Positions 59,411-64,000 of a DNA stretch of 64,000 nucleotides are shown here, piece after piece (the first letter of the stretch is position 1; every line of letters starts with the position of its first letter). The stretch is taken from contig NZ_BLAJ01000011.1 of NCBI RefSeq assembly GCF_009176305.1, positions 1-64,000 of the forward strand, written 5' to 3'. The notes under the pieces were generated by a model. That model had not been told where the DNA came from. It saw only the letters and a program-made list of their open reading frames with translations, and made no database searches. Source of the DNA: Martinezella dioscoreae. Its GTDB lineage: Bacteria > Pseudomonadota > Alphaproteobacteria > Rhizobiales > Rhizobiaceae. The position numbers were made by a program, and so were the translations under genes.

Positions 59411-60336
59411 GCAACATCCAGTTCGATCGCATTGCGTTGATCGGCATCGGCCTGATCGGCTCCTCCATCGCCCACGACATCAAGCGCCTCGGTATCGCAA
59501 AGGAAGTGGTGATCTCGACACGCAGCGCCGAGACGCTGAAGCGTGCTGAGGAGCTGAAGCTCGGCGACCGCTATACGCCGTCGTCGGCCGAAGCAGTGAA
59601 AGGCGCCGATCTCGTTATCGTTTCCGTGCCTGTGGGCGCCTCCGAGAGCGTCGCCAAAGAAATCGCGGCGCATCTGAAGCCGGGCGCCATCGTCACGGAT
59701 GTCGGTTCGACCAAGGCGTCGGTTATTGCGCAGATGCAGCCGCATATGCCGTCCAACGTGTATTTCATTCCGGGCCATCCGCTCGCAGGTACGGAGAAAT
59801 CCGGTCCGGATGCCGGTTTTCCTGGGCTGTTCAAGGGGCGCTGGTGCATCTTCACGCCAGTTCCGGGCACGGACGAGACCGCGATCAAGACGCTGCGCAC
59901 CTTCTGGGAAACCTTGGGCTCCCGTGTCGACGAGATGGATCCGGAGCATCACGACAAGGTGCTGGCGATCGTCTCGCATCTGCCGCATCTGATCGCCTAT
60001 AACATTGTCGGGACCGCCGACGATCTGGAGACGGTGACCGAATCGGAAGTCATCAAATATTCCGCCTCCGGCTTCCGTGACTTCACGCGCCTCGCCGCGT
60101 CCGATCCGACCATGTGGCGCGACGTCTGCCTGCACAATCGCGATGCCATTCTGGAGATGCTGTCGCGCTTCTCCGAGGATCTGGCATCGCTGCAGCGTGC
60201 CATCCGCTGGGGCGACGGCGACAAGATCTTCGAACTTTTCACCCGCACCCGCGCCATCCGCCGTTCAATCGTCGAAGCCGGCCAGGACGTCGACGTGCCG
60301 GACTTCGGCCGTCATGCGCTGGATGTGAAGGAATAG
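59407..60336 (+). CDS. tyrC: prephenate/arogenate dehydrogenase
   Basis: This 309-residue NAD(P)-dependent enzyme oxidises prephenate and/or arogenate on the way to tyrosine. The Rossmann motif is LIGIGLIGSSIAHDI. VGSTKASVI, IPGHPLAGTEKSGPDAGF and SHLPHLIAY with the catalytic His are family hallmarks. It lacks an ACT domain or chorismate mutase fusion, so feedback control is not obvious from sequence. It overlaps hisC (ATGA), and the two form a tyrosine-synthesis operon. The GNAT gene follows 27 bases later. Confidence 0.94.
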   Translation: MSNIQFDRIALIGIGLIGSSIAHDIKRLGIAKEVVISTRSAETLKRAEELKLGDRYTPSSAEAVKGADLVIVSVPVGASESVAKEIAAHLKPGAIVTDVGSTKASVIAQMQPHMPSNVYFIPGHPLAGTEKSGPDAGFPGLFKGRWCIFTPVPGTDETAIKTLRTFWETLGSRVDEMDPEHHDKVLAIVSHLPHLIAYNIVGTADDLETVTESEVIKYSASGFRDFTRLAASDPTMWRDVCLHNRDAILEMLSRFSEDLASLQRAIRWGDGDKIFELFTRTRAIRRSIVEAGQDVDVPDFGRHALDVKE

Positions 60337-60363
60337 GCATCCCTATACGACGGAGGGGCGCTT

Positions 60364-60792
60364 ATGATCGTCAGGCGCGCGCGTTCCGAAGATTTGTCCT
60401 GGCTCCTTGAGCATGATGACGCCAGTGAAGACTGGATTGGGCGCTGCATTGCGTTCGGTGAATATTTTGTGGCCGAGCGGGATGGCAAACTCCTCGGCTT
60501 CCTGCGCTTCAGCCGCTTTTGGGGCAAGATACCCTATATGGATATGATCCGCGTGCTGCCGCTACACCGGCGCGAGGGTCTCGGAACTGCTCTGTTCCAC
60601 GCCTGGGAAAGCGCCATGATCGACGAGGGCGCCAAGCATCTGATGACATCGAGCGAATGGGCGCAAGCCGAGCCACAGGCCTGGCACCGCCGCAACGGCT
60701 TCAAGCCAGCTGGCAGCATCGACCTCCGTATCGTCCAGCCGACCCCGGAGATATTCTTTGTGAAGGATATCTCCGACGCCCGCAGAGGATAG
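60364..60792 (+). CDS. GNAT-family N-acetyltransferase
   Basis: This 142-residue GNAT has DMIRVLPLHRREGLGTALFH as motif A, with the acetyl-CoA-binding RREGLG, and AQAEPQAWHRRNGFKPAGS as motif B (W.R.GF). The N-terminal MIVRRARSEDLSWL is typical. It transfers an acetyl group to an unknown amine. GGAGG lies 8 bases before the ATG. It is 27 bases downstream of tyrC, so probably the third gene of that operon, and convergent with the DUF2125 gene (3-base gap). Confidence 0.9.
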   Translation: MIVRRARSEDLSWLLEHDDASEDWIGRCIAFGEYFVAERDGKLLGFLRFSRFWGKIPYMDMIRVLPLHRREGLGTALFHAWESAMIDEGAKHLMTSSEWAQAEPQAWHRRNGFKPAGSIDLRIVQPTPEIFFVKDISDARRG

Positions 60793-60795
60793 GCT

Positions 60796-61809
60796 TCAGA
60801 TCGGCGGGATCTTTCCGAGCGGGATGAAGCCGCTGAGTGAGAGGCGACCTCGATCGGCGGTGAGATCGACGGAGACCTTATCCGCGCCATTGGCCAGCGC
60901 CTTCAGCATCTTCGTCGCCGTCTTGATGATGTTCTTGGCGGCGGGAAGCGTCGTGGTCAGGCTATCGCCCCAGGGCCCGATCTGATTGATCTCCAGCTTG
61001 AACTGCCCGGACAGAAAACCCTCATCGTCAAAGTTGAAAGGTCCGGAAAGCGTCATGATGCGGCCATCGCCGATATCGATGACGGCCTGATGCAGCATGC
61101 CTGCCGAGCCGCGAAGCCCCTCCCGGTCGCTGCCATCGAGCAGGCCGGCCTTGCCGGACAGCGTCACCTTGGCGCTGGTCGATGCGGTGGGCAATGTCTG
61201 CGGGAAGTCTTTGATGACGGCATTGGCATTTTCGACGCCGATCGCGAAATCCAGATCGCTGCCATTCTGATTGGCGTGCATCTCCGTGTGGGCAGCGGTG
61301 ACATTAAGGCTCTGGCCGGTGACGGAGGAGACGATGCCGGCCTTCAGCCCTTCGATGACAGTCTGAGTCTGAGCGACGCCGCGGCCCTTGGCGATAAGGT
61401 TCGATTGCAGATCGGCCCATTCGGCCGATACGGTCAGGCCTTCCGTCGTGCGCAACTCCGCGGGGGATTTCAGGCTCCAGCTCACATGGTTGGGTTGGAA
61501 GACCGGTGCGGAGGCGCTGAGCCTGTCGAAATTGGTGGAGACGCCGCGCGTCGGGTTGTCGACCGTCACCGTGTCGCAGGTCAGGCCTATGGAGAAGGGG
61601 AAGCCGTTGAAGGCCATGTTCTCGCATTTGCCGGCAATGCCGGCGCTGTTCTGCTGGCCGAGCGCCTTCAGGACATTGGTCCTGACGAAACTGGTCGCAT
61701 AGTACCAACCGCCAGTGTAAAGACCGGCTAGAACCACCACAAGCCCAAAAAGGATGAGCCACAGACGCTTGCCTCGACCGGTCGTTACGCTCTGGCTTGA
61801 CGCTGCCAT
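60796..61809 (-). CDS. DUF2125 membrane-anchored protein
   Basis: This 337-residue protein of the DUF2125 family has one N-terminal membrane segment (LWLILFGLVVVLAGLYTGGWYYA) and a long beta-rich domain facing the periplasm. GKCENMAFNGFPFSIGLTCD is the family motif with two cysteines that may pair. The overall pattern recalls AsmA-like or lipid-transfer proteins, but the function is not known. The ATG at 61809 is 8 bases after TTGGAG. It is divergent from the ChaC-like gene with about 50 bases between. Confidence 0.85.
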   Translation of the reverse strand: MAASSQSVTTGRGKRLWLILFGLVVVLAGLYTGGWYYATSFVRTNVLKALGQQNSAGIAGKCENMAFNGFPFSIGLTCDTVTVDNPTRGVSTNFDRLSASAPVFQPNHVSWSLKSPAELRTTEGLTVSAEWADLQSNLIAKGRGVAQTQTVIEGLKAGIVSSVTGQSLNVTAAHTEMHANQNGSDLDFAIGVENANAVIKDFPQTLPTASTSAKVTLSGKAGLLDGSDREGLRGSAGMLHQAVIDIGDGRIMTLSGPFNFDDEGFLSGQFKLEINQIGPWGDSLTTTLPAAKNIIKTATKMLKALANGADKVSVDLTADRGRLSLSGFIPLGKIPPI

Positions 61810-61859
61810 GTTGTTCTCCAATGGTTGGACTGAAGCTTCACAGTGATTTGGCGTTGGAT

Positions 61860-62393
61860 ATGGACGAATTTTGGGTGTTTGGCTACGGATCCCTCATGTG
61901 GAATCCGGGCTTTGGTTATGACGAGCGGGCCGAGGCCCTGATTTTTGGCTATCGTCGCTCACTCTGCGTCCGTTCCTGGGTCCATCGCGGCACGGAAGAA
62001 AACCCCGGCCTCGTCCTCGGGCTCGATCGTGGCGGCTCCTGCCGGGGCATGGCCTTCCGGGTTCCGGCCTCCGATTGGGATGAGGTGCTAACCTATCTGC
62101 GCGAGCGCGAACTCGTCACCAACGTCTATCTGGAAAAGAACTTGCCGATTCGGCTCGCCGACAGGCGGCGCGTGATCGCCGTCGCCTATGTCGTCGATCG
62201 CAATCACCGGCAATATGCCGGCTCGCTGGATGCAATCGAGGCCGCGCACGTGGTGGAAGCTGCCAATGGGCGTTCCGGCCCGAATGACGCCTATCTCTTC
62301 AATACGCTGACGCATCTGCGCGACATGGGCATCCGCGATCATTGGCTCGAACAGGTTGCCGGCGAAGTGGAGCGGATGCGAAAGGCATCCTGA
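61860..62393 (+). CDS. gamma-glutamylcyclotransferase, ChaC-like
   Basis: This 177-residue protein has the ChaC signature VFGYGSLMWNPGF at its N-terminus (the YGSL loop that binds the gamma-glutamyl group), then RSLCVRSWVHRGTEENPGLVLGL, and LTYLRERELVTNVY with the likely catalytic Glu. ChaC proteins cut glutathione to 5-oxoproline and Cys-Gly. The annotation 'cation transport regulator' is historic. The ATG at 61860 starts just before the motif; in-frame starts at 61797 and 61821 are possible but overlap the divergent DUF2125 gene. Confidence 0.9.
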   Translation: MDEFWVFGYGSLMWNPGFGYDERAEALIFGYRRSLCVRSWVHRGTEENPGLVLGLDRGGSCRGMAFRVPASDWDEVLTYLRERELVTNVYLEKNLPIRLADRRRVIAVAYVVDRNHRQYAGSLDAIEAAHVVEAANGRSGPNDAYLFNTLTHLRDMGIRDHWLEQVAGEVERMRKAS

Positions 62394-62420
62394 ACCTGTC
62401 GCCTGGCGTTGAGAGTTCGC

Positions 62421-63224
62421 TCAGACTGCGGCGGTAACGGGTTTTGCCTTGGCGATTTCCGCGAGACGTTGCGCCGCCGTCGGCGGAACCGGCAGGTTCG
62501 GGTTGTTGGCGATCGTTTCGACCAGCAGCTCGTCGCTTGCTCTTTCCGTCTCCTCGATCAGGCGCGCGAAAAAGGCATCCGGGTCCATGCCGGGCTCGAT
62601 CGGCGGCAGGATGCGCACCTTGATATGGCCGGGATATTTGCGGAAGGTGCGGCGCGGCCAGAAAAAGCCCGGATGCATGGCAACGGCGACGACGGGGATG
62701 CCTAGGTCGCGATACATGCGGGCGATGCCGTATTTGTAGACCGGCTCGGCGCCCGGCGGCCGTCGCGTGCCCTCGGGGTAGATGATGAGCTGGCGACCCG
62801 TGGCGAGCTCTTCGCGCGTGCGCTTCAGGACATCGAACATGACCTTGCCGCGGGCGCCGCGATCCACCGGGATCATGCGCTGTTTCCCGGCATACCAGCC
62901 GAACAATGGGATCCACATCAGCTCGCGCTTCAGGATATAGACCGGATCGTCGAGATAGGGCAGCAGCGCAAATGTATCCCAGAAGGATTGATGCTTGGGC
63001 GCGAAGATGAAGCTGCCTTTGGGGATATTTTCCAAGCCCTCGATCTCGAAGGTGGTGCCGACGATCTTCTCCATCAGCCAGGTGCTGGATTTCGCCCATG
63101 CCTTGGGGATCGCATAGGCCGCCTTGCGCGGCATGAGGAAGTAAATCGGCGCCAGCACGATCATGCGAATGATCAGATTGGCATAGAAGGCCGTGTTGAA
63201 CAGGATCGAACGCAGGATAATCAT
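62421..63224 (-). CDS. plsC: 1-acyl-sn-glycerol-3-phosphate acyltransferase
   Basis: This 267-residue acyltransferase makes phosphatidic acid from lysophosphatidic acid. The HX4D motif is in FAPKHQSFWDT, the glycerol-phosphate motif is RGARGKVMF, and LIIYPEGTRRPPG (EGTR) is complete. One or two N-terminal hydrophobic segments (AFYANLIIRMIVLAPIYFL) anchor it to the inner membrane. The ATG at 63224 gives a normal length; the ORF also runs up to 63263. It lies downstream of ydcF on the same strand, 105 bases away. Rhizobia often have several PlsC-like proteins. Confidence 0.92.
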   Translation of the reverse strand: MIILRSILFNTAFYANLIIRMIVLAPIYFLMPRKAAYAIPKAWAKSSTWLMEKIVGTTFEIEGLENIPKGSFIFAPKHQSFWDTFALLPYLDDPVYILKRELMWIPLFGWYAGKQRMIPVDRGARGKVMFDVLKRTREELATGRQLIIYPEGTRRPPGAEPVYKYGIARMYRDLGIPVVAVAMHPGFFWPRRTFRKYPGHIKVRILPPIEPGMDPDAFFARLIEETERASDELLVETIANNPNLPVPPTAAQRLAEIAKAKPVTAAV

Positions 63225-63329
63225 CGAGGCTTTTCCAATGCACCGGCTTGCACCGGCATCCAAAGGTTTGCCTACACGATTACGACGTCAATAAAAAGTC
63301 GGTGCGTGCGCGGTTTTGCGCGACAGGCC

Positions 63330-63977
63330 TTAGTCGTCGTCCTCGATCGGCTGACGCGAACGCAGGCCGGTCGGACGTCCAAGTCCCGTGATGTTGCGGG
63401 CGCCGGCAAGGAGCACCTTGGCATATTCCGCGATCATCGTGCGCAGCGCATTCGGGTCCGTGAACCAGTTCTTGGTCTTCAGATCGGAGTTGACGACCGG
63501 ATAGGGAATGAAATCGGTCGAGGGATCGACGTATTTCAATTCTGCGAGGCTGCGGGGCATATGGTAGTTGTTCGTGACAACGAGAACGCTCTTGTAGCCC
63601 CTGGCGTGAATCCACTTTGCCGCTTCGCGGGCATTGCCGATCGTATCGAGCGCGTCATAGCCGATGTCGACGCAGCAGCTGAACAGGCTGGCGGAACTCT
63701 GCGTCAGTTTCCGGATCTGCGTTGGCGTGGTGGTCGGATGTGCGCCCGAGATCAGCAGGCGGTTGCCGGCACCGGTGCGCAGCAGCTCCACCGCCTGATC
63801 GATCCGCTGATAGCCGCCCGTCAGCACGACGATGGCATCGGCCTTGGGGTCGAGCGGCGGTTTCAAGGTGGTGATCGAATCGGCGAAATGCAGGAAGCCG
63901 CCGAAAACGATGGCTACCAGGAAGATGAAAGCGAAGCCGCCCCAGCGCAAGAGACGGCGGAACAGGCTGCGGCGCAC
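63330..63977 (-). CDS. YdcF/DUF218-family protein
   Basis: This 215-residue (as seen) protein has one N-terminal membrane segment (FAFIFLVAIVFGGFLHFA) and a DUF218 domain: ADAIVVLTGGYQRIDQAVEL, LLISGAHP, DTIGNAREAAKW and VLVVTNNYHMPRSL. E. coli YdcF and SanA belong here and are linked to envelope permeability and peptidoglycan or enterobacterial antigen control. The start called is a GTG at 63977 without a strong SD; the frame stays open to the window edge, so the true start may lie beyond it. It precedes plsC. In related genomes, as I recall, ftsEX lies just upstream. Confidence 0.85.
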   Translation of the reverse strand: MRRSLFRRLLRWGGFAFIFLVAIVFGGFLHFADSITTLKPPLDPKADAIVVLTGGYQRIDQAVELLRTGAGNRLLISGAHPTTTPTQIRKLTQSSASLFSCCVDIGYDALDTIGNAREAAKWIHARGYKSVLVVTNNYHMPRSLAELKYVDPSTDFIPYPVVNSDLKTKNWFTDPNALRTMIAEYAKVLLAGARNITGLGRPTGLRSRQPIEDDD

Positions 63978-64000
63978 GGGTCTATCACCGCGGGGTCGGG

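Overview
The window reads as a core stretch of the chromosome of a Rhizobiales bacterium, most likely from the Rhizobium / Sinorhizobium / Agrobacterium group. Seen directly: high GC, dense operons with ATGA and TGATG overlaps, a cobST pair of the aerobic cobalamin pathway, an ALAS-type hemA next to dxr, and four copies of a palindromic intergenic repeat that I recognise as RIME1-like (a rhizobial mosaic element). No phage, transposase, integrase island, CRISPR array or toxin locus is visible. The only tyrosine recombinase is a housekeeping XerD.

Layout. 0.2-6.4 kb: a membrane O-acyltransferase; a SoxR-FMN reductase divergon with a textbook SoxR box on a 19-bp spacer; glpD with its DeoR-type regulator; a short-chain dehydrogenase; an ArsR regulator. 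6.4-15.5 kb: a formate module, with a LysR regulator, fdsGBA, fdhD, fdsD and an OFA-family oxalate/formate-type transporter. A RIME1-like element sits inside this operon and appears to supply the fdhD ribosome binding site. 15.5-19.3 kb: a soluble double-PAS chemoreceptor, a CheW and an arginase. 19.8-26.5 kb: tamB and tamA, then a small glycine-zipper lipoprotein. 26.8-34.5 kb: a form II coxSLM-type molybdenum hydroxylase, hemA, a LysE-type exporter, dxr and a BON-domain protein.

34.8-43 kb: tRNA-Arg(CCU), an M20 amidohydrolase, a D,D-carboxypeptidase followed closely by a His-rich CobW-type GTPase, tusA, a YafK-type L,D-transpeptidase-fold lipoprotein, accA, xerD and a 55-residue membrane protein coupled to xerD. 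43-50.6 kb: aroK-aroB-corC in one overlapping operon, bolA, a zinc-motif J-domain protein, and cobS-cobT. 50.6-64 kb: a phytase-esterase-like lipoprotein, a YhhQ-type transporter, rpmB, a DUF3108 protein, a YddG-like exporter, an esterase, a cupin with a glyoxalase II-type hydrolase, a methyltransferase, hisC-tyrC, a GNAT, a DUF2125 protein, a ChaC-like protein, plsC and ydcF.

How the genes work together. The formate cluster is a complete NAD-dependent molybdenum formate dehydrogenase with its sulfur-transfer factor, delta subunit, probable regulator and probable transporter. hisC-tyrC, aroKB and the YddG-like exporter concern aromatic amino acids. hemA, cobST and the CobW-type GTPase belong to or resemble tetrapyrrole and metal handling. 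tamAB, the carboxypeptidase, the YafK-type enzyme, plsC and ydcF are envelope genes.

I do not see a convincing new multi-gene system. The items most worth a second look are regulatory or small: a 21-bp palindrome over the lysR stop codon and a hairpin in a short ORF leading into fdsG; the repeat-derived RBS of fdhD; the 55-residue gene ahead of xerD; three helically spaced 12-mers ahead of aroK; the orphan form II hydroxylase; the YafK-type enzyme; and the SKTG motif of the His-rich GTPase. All family assignments come from reading motifs, with no database search.
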